Assembly (NCBI RefSeq): GCF_022549785.1
Contig: NZ_JAKZGO010000019.1
Span: forward strand, 1-64,000
From: Belliella alkalica
GTDB lineage: Bacteria; Bacteroidota; Bacteroidia; Cytophagales; Cyclobacteriaceae
Direction of reading: 5' to 3'
DNA: 64,000 bases
Positions 9,372-16,493 of this stretch are shown here, in pieces (positions within the stretch are counted from its first letter, which is position 1; each line of letters begins with the position of its first letter). The translations under genes and the position numbers were made by a program. The notes under the pieces were generated by a model. The model saw only the letters and a program-made list of their open reading frames with translations, was not told the origin of the DNA and did not search any database.

Positions 9372-9632
9372 TTATTTGAATAGGTTCTCGATCTCTTTTG
9401 ACTGATAATAATATGATCCTCCAATTTTCTTGGGATTCAGAAGCCCTCTTATCCTTAGGTTCTGTAATGATCCTGGAGAAATTTTGAGCATCCTTCGCAC
9501 TTCATCACTTTTCACCCAGTCCCTTTGATCTTTCTCCTTGGGCTTGAGCTTGAGCAGTTCTTGGAGATCTTCCAAGAGTTGTAATCTCAATTCTTCGAGA
9601 TCTTCTTTGGTGATCAGTTCTATCTTGGTCAT
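9372..9632 (-). CDS. Excisionase-like helix-turn-helix protein
   Basis: 86 residues. The N-terminus is charged and the C-terminal half carries the HTH_17/MerR-like module: WVKSDEVRRMLKISPGSLQN, then a turn with IRGLLNPKKIGGSYYY and a short final helix. This is the architecture of the small excisionase/DNA-binding proteins found in Bacteroides-type conjugative and mobilizable elements. Its presence with ArdC, RteC and tra genes in the same window supports an element origin. Confidence 0.75.
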   Translation of the reverse strand: MTKIELITKEDLEELRLQLLEDLQELLKLKPKEKDQRDWVKSDEVRRMLKISPGSLQNLRIRGLLNPKKIGGSYYYQSKEIENLFK

Positions 9633-9881
9633 GTGTAGGGGCTTTGATGGATAGGTAATTTGGTATGTATAGACTGGAAATGTTCACACTTTGACCACAA
9701 ACTGTGATTATTTTTTTGTGAAAATTATTTTTTATTTTGTTGTATAAGAGAAGGTTAGATACTTAATTAGTCTTTAGGTTTTTGAAAAAAATATGTGGAT
9801 GAATATATGGACTTGATATTTGGTAGAGTTGATTATCTGTTAAATGTTAATAAAGCCGTCTATATTTCTTTTAAATTGTTT

Positions 9882-9899
9882 TATATTTAAATACATATA
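9882..9899. promoter_or_regulatory. HipB operator candidate, copy 1
   Basis: TATAT-N8-ATATA, part of an exact 19-base repeat (9881-9899). The half-site spacing equals that of the E. coli HipB operator (TATCC-N8-GGATA), although the base content differs. The second copy starts exactly 80 bases later. Confidence 0.55.
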
Positions 9900-9945
9900 G
9901 AATAAATATTTTCTTCATTATTATACTTTTTTACATATAAAATAA

Positions 9946-9953
9946 TATCTTTG
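9946..9953 (+). promoter_or_regulatory. Candidate Bacteroidota -7 box for hipBST
   Basis: TATCTTTG matches the TAnnTTTG consensus. It lies between the two operator copies, so transcription would start close to 9960, inside or next to operator copy 2. No clear -33 TTG is visible. Confidence 0.4.
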
Positions 9954-9961
9954 AACTGTAT

Positions 9962-9979
9962 TATATTTAAATACATATA
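9962..9979. promoter_or_regulatory. HipB operator candidate, copy 2
   Basis: Second exact copy of the TATAT-N8-ATATA box, ending on the base before the hipB ATG at 9980. A repressor bound here would cover both the transcription start region and the start codon. Confidence 0.55.
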
Positions 9980-10210
9980 ATGAAAAGACTTTCAGCCTTT
10001 GTTAAGGAACGAAGAAAAGAAACAGGAATGACCCAAGAGGAATTCGCAGATCGCTGTGGTGTAGCCTTAACTGTAATTAGAAAGATAGAACAGGGTAAGA
10101 CCAACCTGAATCTCGATAAAGTAAATTTGGTGCTCCAAATGTTCGGACATGAATTGGCTCCGGTAAACAGTAAAATTATTAATGATGCGACAGGCGGAGA
10201 TTTATTATAA
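9980..10210 (+). CDS. hipB: HipB-like antitoxin/repressor (XRE HTH)
   Basis: 76 residues. The XRE helix-turn-helix covers about 5-62 (FVKERRKETGMTQEEFADRC, GVALTVIRKIEQGKTNLNLD). The tail is short and polar. It is the first gene of a three-gene hipB-hipS-hipT operon and its 3' end overlaps the next gene by about 26 bases, so translation is probably coupled. HipB proteins repress their own promoter; two candidate operators sit immediately upstream. In tripartite systems HipB contributes mainly to regulation while HipS neutralizes the kinase. Confidence 0.88.
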   Translation: MKRLSAFVKERRKETGMTQEEFADRCGVALTVIRKIEQGKTNLNLDKVNLVLQMFGHELAPVNSKIINDATGGDLL

Positions 10211-10520
10211 AGATATTCTGGCGGGAATGCTTACTGAAACGGATGATGGGGAGTACACCTTTGAATATACTGAGCAATATATTCAATCATTTCCCTATCA
10301 GTACATCACCTTCAGCATGCCGGTGATTGACAAACCTTATGTAAGTAACAGACTGTTTCCTTTTTTTGAAGGACTGATCCCTGAAGGCTGGCTTTTGGAC
10401 ATCGCCTCAAAAAATTGGAAGCTAAACCCTAATGATCGAATGGGATTGTTGTTGGCTTGTTGTCAAAACTGTATTGGAGCTGTGCATGTTAAACCTATTA
10501 CCCATGATCATGAAGGATAA
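10185..10520 (+). CDS. hipS: HipS-like subunit (HipA N-subdomain 1)
   Basis: 111 residues from the second of two adjacent ATGs (MRQAEIYYKDILAG). It matches only the N-terminal subdomain of HipA (the couple_hipA region): AEIYYKDILAGML, later RLFPFFEGLIPEGWLLDIAS and GLLLACCQNCIGAVHV. The rest of the kinase is encoded by the next gene. In the E. coli HipBST system this detached subdomain acts as the antitoxin, using a conserved Trp; W69 in PEGW is the likely equivalent. It overlaps hipB at its 5' end and hipT by 11 bases at its 3' end. Confidence 0.85.
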   Translation: MRQAEIYYKDILAGMLTETDDGEYTFEYTEQYIQSFPYQYITFSMPVIDKPYVSNRLFPFFEGLIPEGWLLDIASKNWKLNPNDRMGLLLACCQNCIGAVHVKPITHDHEG

Positions 10521-11454
10521 GTGTCTTTACTGTTACAAACCTTTGGAAGAACAAGAAAAGGATTTTCATGCCAAGTGTGCTATTGAATTTTTCGGGACGC
10601 AGACATCACCCCTTATGCCTTATTCCATTGATGATATGACAACACTTGCCAAGCATGTGATTGACCGTTCCATTTCAGTTCCTGGTGTACAACCCAAGTT
10701 GTCTATGTCATTAATCAAAGAAGTACAGGGACAAAGTGATCAAAGATTGACTATTGTAGGCGCTTTGGGAGGCAATTACATCTTCAAACCTCCTACTGTT
10801 GCATTTCCTGAATTACCAGCCAATGAACATCTAACAATGCGAATGGCTGAAGATTTTGGTATTCCTGTAGTTCCATCGTCTTTGATCCAATTGCAATCCG
10901 GAGAGCTTTCCTACATCACCAAACGAATAGACCGTACAGAGAATTTGGAAAAGATTCACATGATCGATATGTTCCAGATCACAGAAGCCTTTGACAAATA
11001 CAAAAGCTCCATGGAGAAAGTGGGGAAAGCTGTCGGATCGTTCGCTTCTAATACCGTCTTGGATAAATTGATTTTATTCGAAATCACCGTGTTTTCATTT
11101 CTTACAGGAAATAATGACATGCACTTAAAGAATTTTTCCTTGATCGAAGCTTCATCAGGCTGGACGTTGGCACCTGCTTATGACTTGCTTAATGTATCCA
11201 TAGCCAACCCTGAAGACAAAGAAGAACTGGCACTTTCTATGGGCGGAAAAAAGAGCAGGCTCAAAAGGACAGATTTTGTCTCCTATGGCCAGAATCTTGG
11301 ATTAACAGATAAGCAGATTGAAGGTGTTTTTAAGCGTTTCTTAAAGTTCAAAAAGAAAGGCATACAATGGATCCTAAATTCTTTTCTTACTGATGGGATG
11401 CAGGAAGCATACTTAGAATTGTTGGAGGAGAGATATAGTAGGATCTTAGAATAG
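10510..11454 (+). CDS. hipT: HipT-like serine/threonine kinase toxin
   Basis: 314 residues from the ATG at 10510. A start at 10432 would run far into hipS and add an unrelated leader. Seen: a CxxC-x11-HxxC cluster at 5-23; SIS at 54-56 directly before GVQPK (59-63); GNYIFKPP near 88-95; catalytic loop GNNDMHLKNF (200-209, D203); metal-binding APAYDLLN (221-228, D225). HipA-family toxins phosphorylate aminoacyl-tRNA synthetases; HipT of E. coli targets tryptophanyl-tRNA synthetase and has two regulatory serines in the loop corresponding to SIS. The substrate here is unknown. All key residues are present, so it looks functional. Confidence 0.88.
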   Translation: MKDKCLYCYKPLEEQEKDFHAKCAIEFFGTQTSPLMPYSIDDMTTLAKHVIDRSISVPGVQPKLSMSLIKEVQGQSDQRLTIVGALGGNYIFKPPTVAFPELPANEHLTMRMAEDFGIPVVPSSLIQLQSGELSYITKRIDRTENLEKIHMIDMFQITEAFDKYKSSMEKVGKAVGSFASNTVLDKLILFEITVFSFLTGNNDMHLKNFSLIEASSGWTLAPAYDLLNVSIANPEDKEELALSMGGKKSRLKRTDFVSYGQNLGLTDKQIEGVFKRFLKFKKKGIQWILNSFLTDGMQEAYLELLEERYSRILE

Positions 11455-11471
11455 TCTTATTTAAAACTCTT

Positions 11472-12563
11472 TTAATACCCAGGATATTTCAAATGCCAAT
11501 CTTCGTCATAATCGAAATAGGTGCTTTTAGAACCAATGGCTAAATCATTCCCTATTTCTTCTCCGATTTCTTTAAACATCAGATTTTCTTTCCATTCGGT
11601 TGGGATAAGATGCTGCCCAACTATAAGGCCTACGATGTTCCCTGTAATGGCGCCAGTACTATCAGAATCTCCATTGTGATTGATGGAGGTGGTTACTGCT
11701 TTTTTGAAATCATGTGAATAATGAAGTGCACATAGCAAGGAAATAGCTAATGCTTCTTCTGCTACCCAACCTTCGCCTATTTCATTTATGGTATCTTGGC
11801 TAATTTCTTTGTTTATATATTTCTTGTGAAGAGCTCTAGCTTGGCTGACCTTCTGATAAACTTCCTCGTGATTTTCCCATTTTTTCAAAATCCTAAGTCC
11901 GTTGGAAATTGAAGTCTTCAAATCCAGACCAATTGACAAATCTGCGATTATAGAAGACAATAATCCCCCACTCAAAAATCCAGATGGGTGACCATGCGTT
12001 ATGGCTGAAACCCTCACTCCTTCCTCAAATGCGATTTTTCGATTATGGTTGAATATCAAACCAACAGGAGCTATTCTCATCACTGCACCACAGCCTTTAC
12101 TATCATTGATTGGCGCTCCAACAGTACCCATCTTTTCAGATTTCAGTGCATTAATGCAAGTACCTCCAGGGTCTCTTCTTTTGTACAATTCAGTCTTTTT
12201 GATTAGCCAACCTTCCATAAACCCATGTGATTTGACTGAGCCAATTACATTTACTCCTTGTGTATGCAGCCACCTCAGATAAGATTGGTAGGTGATTTGG
12301 GTTTGTGCTCCGCCAATGCCCTTTAGCTCAGCCCTGTGCCTAGCCCTCAATAGTCCTTCAGCTGTAAAAAGCAACATCTGCGTATCATCTGTAAATTCAC
12401 CCTTGCCATTTGGATGCTCTACATAAGATTGAACACCTGAAGCTCCGTATTTGCTGATGATAGATTCATAATTTAAAAATTCGATTGGAGCCCCCAAAGC
12501 ATCTCCAATAGCTCCGCCCAAAATGCAGCCTAGGTACTTGTCTTTCTTATCAAGGTTATTCAT
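11472..12563 (-). CDS. ADP-ribosylglycohydrolase family protein (DraG-like)
   Basis: 363 residues. DraG/ARH motifs: GGAIGDALGAPIEFL (16-30), FTDDTQM (57-63), HGHPSGFLSGG near 190, and the second metal-binding stretch NHNGDSDSTGAITG near 295. Acidic ligands of the di-magnesium centre are intact. It should remove ADP-ribose from protein or nucleic acid, or hydrolyse a related ADP-ribosyl compound. It lies 51 bases downstream of a metallophosphatase gene on the same strand, and that pair faces a WYL regulator, so a three-gene ADP-ribose or nucleic-acid repair/response unit is likely (inference). Confidence 0.92.
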   Translation of the reverse strand: MNNLDKKDKYLGCILGGAIGDALGAPIEFLNYESIISKYGASGVQSYVEHPNGKGEFTDDTQMLLFTAEGLLRARHRAELKGIGGAQTQITYQSYLRWLHTQGVNVIGSVKSHGFMEGWLIKKTELYKRRDPGGTCINALKSEKMGTVGAPINDSKGCGAVMRIAPVGLIFNHNRKIAFEEGVRVSAITHGHPSGFLSGGLLSSIIADLSIGLDLKTSISNGLRILKKWENHEEVYQKVSQARALHKKYINKEISQDTINEIGEGWVAEEALAISLLCALHYSHDFKKAVTTSINHNGDSDSTGAITGNIVGLIVGQHLIPTEWKENLMFKEIGEEIGNDLAIGSKSTYFDYDEDWHLKYPGY

Positions 12564-12614
12564 TGTTCAAAATTCTTAAGTTCTGGATAAATTCTGATTT
12601 CAAGATTGCGAAAA

Positions 12615-13526
12615 TTAAACATAAAGAAGATTTTCCCTTTGTAAATGAAGTTCATCATGCATTCTGTAAGCCACAAGTTTACCATCCTTAGCTACACTGT
12701 AGTCTAGGCAACAAATATTGTCTTTATATAGAGCTGGTTCTCCTTTAAGCCAATAATGCCCAAAAAACACTTTTTTGTCACTTTCAGGGTAATAATCTAT
12801 TGAGCCTATTCCTGAGACATCTACCTGCCGATCAGGTAAATTATCGATGGGCTCAACACTGATCTCTTTATACGTCATTTGATTAGGGTCTTCCCACCAT
12901 TTTATTCTGATTTCAGTTCTCCTTGCACCGTCCTTGTCTGTAAAAAAAAGTCCATCTGGTAATTTCAATTCCTTACCTTTCAAAGTTTGCTCAAAAGCTT
13001 CATAGAGTGGAGATCCTTTTTTGACTGATTGATATATCAACTCATCAGTCAACTTACCTTCAACCAAATTTTCTTTCAAATATTCGATGCTTTCCTTATC
13101 CCAGCAAGCATGAACTGCTCGGAACTCTTCAGTCTCGTAAAAAAGGGGAAGTGTCTTAAACCATTCCAAATACATTTCATATTCATGCTGTTTATTCTGG
13201 AATTGGTTTAAGGTTGCTTGGTGCTGATTGATGTTTTTAGCAGAATGCTCTCTTAAATGCCCTCCACCCGCTGCCTTAAGATTAAAACAGATAGCATTGT
13301 ATTCATGGTTTCCCATCAAAGCAATGGCGTTTTCACTTTCTACCATATTCTTGACGATTTCAAGTGTTTCTGTGATTTTCGGTCCGCGATCTATATAATC
13401 ACCTACAAACAAAGCTTTTCTCTCAGGGTGCGAATAGATCCCGTTACTTTTGGAATAGCCCAATTTTAAAAGTAAAGCTTCGAGCTTGTCTGCATGTCCG
13501 TGTATGTCACCAATAAAATCTATCAT
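12615..13526 (-). CDS. Calcineurin-like metallophosphatase (PrpA/PP1-like)
   Basis: 303 residues. The phosphoesterase motifs are in order: GDIHGHADKLEALL (6-19), VGDYIDRGPK near 42, MGNHEYN near 76, VHACWD near 138 and FGHYW near 258. The GDxHG, GDxxDRG and GNHE set is that of PPP-type serine/threonine phosphatases and bis(5'-nucleosyl)-tetraphosphatases. It is the first gene of a two-gene operon with the DraG-like hydrolase and is transcribed away from the WYL gene. Substrate could be a phosphoprotein, a dinucleotide or a 2',3'-cyclic phosphate end; sequence alone does not decide. Confidence 0.9.
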   Translation of the reverse strand: MIDFIGDIHGHADKLEALLLKLGYSKSNGIYSHPERKALFVGDYIDRGPKITETLEIVKNMVESENAIALMGNHEYNAICFNLKAAGGGHLREHSAKNINQHQATLNQFQNKQHEYEMYLEWFKTLPLFYETEEFRAVHACWDKESIEYLKENLVEGKLTDELIYQSVKKGSPLYEAFEQTLKGKELKLPDGLFFTDKDGARRTEIRIKWWEDPNQMTYKEISVEPIDNLPDRQVDVSGIGSIDYYPESDKKVFFGHYWLKGEPALYKDNICCLDYSVAKDGKLVAYRMHDELHLQRENLLYV

Positions 13527-13570
13527 GTTTTTGAGTTTTTCTATACAGCTAAGATAGACACAGCCTCAGA

Positions 13571-13611
13571 CAAAATATGTCTTAACAAAAAAATAACACT
13601 GACATATTTTG
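13571..13611. promoter_or_regulatory. Inverted repeat in the WYL divergent promoter
   Basis: Perfect 11-base arms CAAAATATGTC (13571-13581) and GACATATTTTG (13601-13611) with a 19-base spacer. They lie in the 111-base gap between the metallophosphatase start (13526) and the WYL start (13638). This is the natural place for an operator controlling both directions. Confidence 0.65.
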
Positions 13612-13637
13612 GTGATACTTATGCTTATCTTTCGATC

Positions 13638-14537
13638 ATGAGCAAGTTAGATTCTTTAATTAGACAGGCTGAAATCATCAAATTAGCCAGAAGAAAGGCT
13701 TTTGACTGGGAAACCCTTGAAAATCACTTGGCAAGGAAAGAAGAAGATCTCGAAAGGGAACTGATCATTTCCAAGCGTACATTCAATAGGGATTTGGCCG
13801 AGATCAATGAATTTTTTGGCATCTCCATCAAATATGATTTCAAATCCGGCCAATATGCCATCGATACCGAAGGAAGCAGCGAACAAAACATACAGCTCTT
13901 AGAAGTTTTTGATACCCTTCAACTCTTTGGGAAAAGAGGGAAAGTGCCTAGTTATGTTTTTATGGAGCAGAAAGTAGCTAAAGGGACAGAGTACTTTTCT
14001 ACCATCATCAATGCCATAGAGCACAGCAAAAAGATTCAAATAACTTATGGTAAATATTGGAAATGGGAAACAGAAGAAAGAGTCCTAAAACCACTAGCGC
14101 TGAAAGAATTCAAACATCGTTGGTACTTGCTGGCTTACGACGAAAATAATCAATTCAAAGTATTTGCGCTAGACCGGGTTCACGAGATAAACTTAACCAA
14201 AGAAAGGTTTAAAGTCAATCGGAAGATTGATTTTGAAGCCTATTTCCGTGATCTATTTGGCGTTATCAATAAAACTGACAATCCTGTTGAAGAAGTAATT
14301 CTGACATTCCCAGAATTCAAAGGTCGCTATATCAAATCTCTTCCTTTGCATGCAAGTCAGGAGATTTTGGCAGATGATGACAAAATCTTAACCATCCGTC
14401 TCCGAGTGAAAATCGAATATGAATTGATCGCTGAAATTCTATCACATGGTGACGAGGTCAGAGTTGATGCTCCAGAGAGGTTGAAGGAGATTATTAGGGA
14501 AAAAGCGAGGAATATTGTTGAAGGGAAGATTAGGTAA
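13638..14537 (+). CDS. WYL-domain transcriptional regulator
   Basis: 299 residues from the ATG at 13638 (MSKLDSLIRQAEIIK). A start at 13494 would run back through the operator and into the divergent gene. N-terminal winged HTH at about 5-75 (ELIISKRTFNRDLAEIN), then a WYL domain near 130-210 with HRWYLLAYDENNQFK (W162-Y163-L164) and the C-terminal WCX-like extension (VRVDAPERLKEIIREKA). WYL proteins bind nucleic-acid or nucleotide ligands and often control defence or repair genes. It is divergent from the metallophosphatase/DraG pair and probably controls it. Confidence 0.9.
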   Translation: MSKLDSLIRQAEIIKLARRKAFDWETLENHLARKEEDLERELIISKRTFNRDLAEINEFFGISIKYDFKSGQYAIDTEGSSEQNIQLLEVFDTLQLFGKRGKVPSYVFMEQKVAKGTEYFSTIINAIEHSKKIQITYGKYWKWETEERVLKPLALKEFKHRWYLLAYDENNQFKVFALDRVHEINLTKERFKVNRKIDFEAYFRDLFGVINKTDNPVEEVILTFPEFKGRYIKSLPLHASQEILADDDKILTIRLRVKIEYELIAEILSHGDEVRVDAPERLKEIIREKARNIVEGKIR

Positions 14538-14598
14538 GCCCTTAATTCTTTATTTTAAGATTTAGAGTGAACATTCATTTCAATATACCATGAAGAAA

Positions 14599-14624
14599 TT
14601 ATTCCATATTCCGATATGGAATAA
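14599..14624. repeat. 11-base inverted repeat after the WYL gene
   Basis: TTATTCCATAT, four-base loop, ATATGGAATAA, perfectly paired. There is no T-run, so it looks more like a protein-binding palindrome or a stable RNA hairpin than a terminator. It sits 61 bases after the WYL stop in a stretch that otherwise holds no convincing gene. Confidence 0.5.
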
Positions 14625-14784
14625 ATCCACTCTGAGCCGATTAAAAGATTTAATCATCTCAAAATATCATTTAGTTCAGGCAATTAATGGTAGCAAAAAT
14701 AAAAAGAACAAGAAACTCTTAATATTTAGCGAATACAATGTAAAAGAATTTCAATTTTCTTTACAATAGTCTTTCACATGATAA

Positions 14785-14985
14785 AGAAAATCAAAAAATT
14801 TTTACATTCAGGATTTGCTCAACCACCTTTTCCATCATCCTCACACCAAAATAGAATATTTACAAGAGGCCCTTCGCATCAGCCGTCCTACCGCTGCGGG
14901 ATATCTCAATCAATTAGCCAAAGATGGTGTCTTGATCAAAAAAGTAAGCAAACCCAATTATATCAACAACTCCAGAAATAATTAA
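14785..14985 (+). pseudogene. Fic-family protein, C-terminal remnant
   Basis: Reading frame 1 from 14785 gives IQDLLNHLFHHPHTKIEYLQ, then ALRISRPTAAGYLNQLAKDG, then VLIKK and a stop at 14983-14985. This is the C-terminal winged helix that follows the Fic domain in many Bacteroidota Fic AMPylators. A stop precedes it at 14782 and no HPFxxGNGR core exists upstream, so only the tail survives. It is one of several toxin remnants in this island. Confidence 0.7.
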
Positions 14986-15132
14986 TCCTATGGCTAACAT
15001 GCGTGTCATATTTTTTTAGGACTGATTTAAAAAACTCAAATTAAGAAAATTTTGAAGTTTATAGAATTAAAACCATATCAATGGGAGTAAAAAATATAAT
15101 TTCAGCAAAAAAGAGGCCGAAGCCTCTTAAGT

Positions 15133-15426
15133 TTAATGTTCCCTACTATCTGATTTAAATCCTTGTATATAATGCCTTAGCATTTGCGCTTGCGTTGGTG
15201 TAAGCTCTCTAGGCTTGACCAAACTAAGGAATTCTTGTAAGCCTATTTCTTCAATTAGAGCACCAAAAGAAGAGTTCAAAAATGAAGAAGAAGGCGCAGA
15301 TGTGTCTTTAAAAGAAACTTCAATGCTTTCACCCTTTTTCAATACCTCTTTAAGATGGAGATAAAAAACATTTCCAGCTTGATTAGTAAAGGTCTCCTTG
15401 ACGATATGTGCAACTCGAATCAACAT
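15133..15426 (-). CDS. STAS-like DUF4325 protein
   Basis: 97 residues. The pattern FTNQAGNVFYLHLKEVLKKG, then SIEVSFKDTSAPSSSFLNSSFGALIEEIG, matches the STAS-like DUF4325 fold, whose hallmark is a short strand, a Ser/Thr-rich turn (SSSFLN) and a helix. These small proteins occur in conflict or regulatory loci, often beside ATPases or antitoxin genes; their activity is not established. The start lies 5 bases after the stop of the broken HigA-like gene, so both were in one operon. Confidence 0.75.
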   Translation of the reverse strand: MLIRVAHIVKETFTNQAGNVFYLHLKEVLKKGESIEVSFKDTSAPSSSFLNSSFGALIEEIGLQEFLSLVKPRELTPTQAQMLRHYIQGFKSDSREH

Positions 15427-15431
15427 ATAAA

Positions 15432-15819
15432 TTAATTCACCATTTCCTGACTGTTATTGAGTTTAAAAGGTTGTATCAAAACCTCTACTGGCAATCCTAA
15501 AAGCTCGTGAAGGTTCTGATCATGCAATGGTCAAAGCACGCTTAAGGTTGAGTACAAGGCTTACAGTAGTCTTACTGCCAATAGCATGAATCAAGTCTTT
15601 ATCTTTTAGCCCTTTCATTACCATAGCTTCTTTGATAGCGGTGATAGGCTCTGGTAAAGCGATAGGATAGTTTTCTTTTTCAAATTTGTCTATCAGTGTA
15701 ACCAATAGCTCTGCTTCCATTCCTTCAGGACTATCTGGATTGGTATCAAATATTGAAGAAAGTCTCTTTAAAGCATTTTCATATTCCTGCTCCGTGGTGA
15801 TGATTTTATCCCATTTCAT
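15432..15819 (-). pseudogene. HigA-like antitoxin with frameshift
   Basis: The first 99 codons (15819 to 15520) read as a HigA-type protein: acidic N-terminus, LPEPITAIKEAMVMKGLKDK, DLIHAIGSKTTVSLVLNLKR. The frame then stops, but the +1 frame continues with HDQNLHELLGLPVEVLIQPF, the expected HigA C-terminus, to a stop at 15432. A single-base shift near 15524-15530 therefore breaks the gene. No HigB toxin is recognizable next to it. Its last codons lie just before the DUF4325 start. Confidence 0.75.
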
Positions 15820-15855
15820 ATTTGCGACTTGATCTTGAGGTCTTTGTTTAATACG

Positions 15856-16035
15856 CTAATAACCAATTTCTTCACAGTATCCATTTTTTTGAACTGTTGC
15901 ATTTTTTGCAACAGTTGCTTGTTTATCTAATTCTCCTTCATGATAAATATTTTTCATATGCCAAGAAATAACAGATTTGTCTCTTTGAATATAGTCATTT
16001 TCAAACTGCCCTTTTCCCTGTATAACCCTATTGTT
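15856..16035 (-). pseudogene. RhuM-family virulence/toxin remnant
   Basis: On the minus strand this stretch reads QRDKSVISWHMKNIYHEGEL, then DKQATVAKNATVQKNG, which is the diagnostic N-terminal segment of RhuM-family proteins (QRDKSVISRHLKNIFEEGEL-type, followed by a VAKxAT motif). The frame stops at 15856 just where the conserved NLDVIISVGYRVKS block should follow, and there is a stop upstream near 16036. About 55 residues survive. Confidence 0.7.
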
Positions 16036-16070
16036 TCAAGAGTCGATTTTTCCAATGAAAAACCCCCAAC

Positions 16071-16297
16071 TTTTAACCGTTAAAAGTAGCAATCTTGAAA
16101 ATGGTGAAAACGGAGGCCGAAAGGCGTCAGACTGCTGCTTTTTGCAGTCAGCAAGATGTAGGATTGTCTACGACATTCCGCTCTTGAAACTGGTTCCGAA
16201 GTCACCTTTTTGTCTTTTACTCGGAACTCGTAAGTCTTTTTTTTCTTTGGTTTTTAAGTAGAAAACAGCACTGTTTTTAACGGTTAAAAGTAGCTAT
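16071..16297. repeat. Paired palindromic boxes around a GC-richer hairpin
   Basis: Two near-identical 23-base boxes (16071-16093 and 16275-16297; 21 of 23 match) are centred on TTTTAAC[CG]GTTAAAA. Between them lies a GC-richer segment with a hairpin (GACTGC at 16130-16135 and GCAGTC at 16144-16149) followed by AGCAAGATGTAGGATTGTC. The layout is suggestive of a plasmid or element transfer origin or replication region, but no relaxase gene is adjacent. Function is not established. Confidence 0.4.
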
Positions 16298-16336
16298 TTT
16301 GAGATGTTTTTTCCATTTGTCAGAAACTGATAATTT

Positions 16337-16390
16337 CTTGAAGTCGCCAGTTTTACTTTGTATCCAATTCCTCAGCAATTTAGGATGTCA
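16337..16390. repeat. 54-bp direct repeat, copy A
   Basis: Starts CTTGAAGTCGCCAG and ends TTTAGGATGTCA. It matches copy B (18707-18760) at 49 of 54 positions, in the same orientation, 2370 bases away. The two copies bracket the AbiE-like gene pair and its operators. Confidence 0.85.
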
Positions 16391-16493
16391 TTTCTCTAAA
16401 AGAAAGCTACTAGAAACTAGACAGATAAAGAAAATTTCGATTTCACTATTTAAATCGAATTTCATATTCCAGTAAATAAAATTAATTTTAACC

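Larger units (their letters stand above)
9633..9979. other. Divergent intergenic region upstream of hipB
   Basis: 347 very AT-rich bases between the excisionase-like gene (minus) and hipB (plus). It contains two exact copies of a 19-base box and a promoter-like TATCTTTG, listed separately. No coding signal was seen. Confidence 0.7.

Noticed and set aside
14590-14769. 59-codon plus-strand frame (MKKLFHIPIWNKSTLSRLKD...)
   Set aside because: It overlaps the perfect hairpin at 14599-14624, has no domain and lies among gene remnants. It could be a relic but is not supported as a gene.
16031-16261. 76-codon plus-strand frame
   Set aside because: It spans the palindromic boxes and hairpin; the translation is low in protein character. 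The DNA-level structure is the better explanation.
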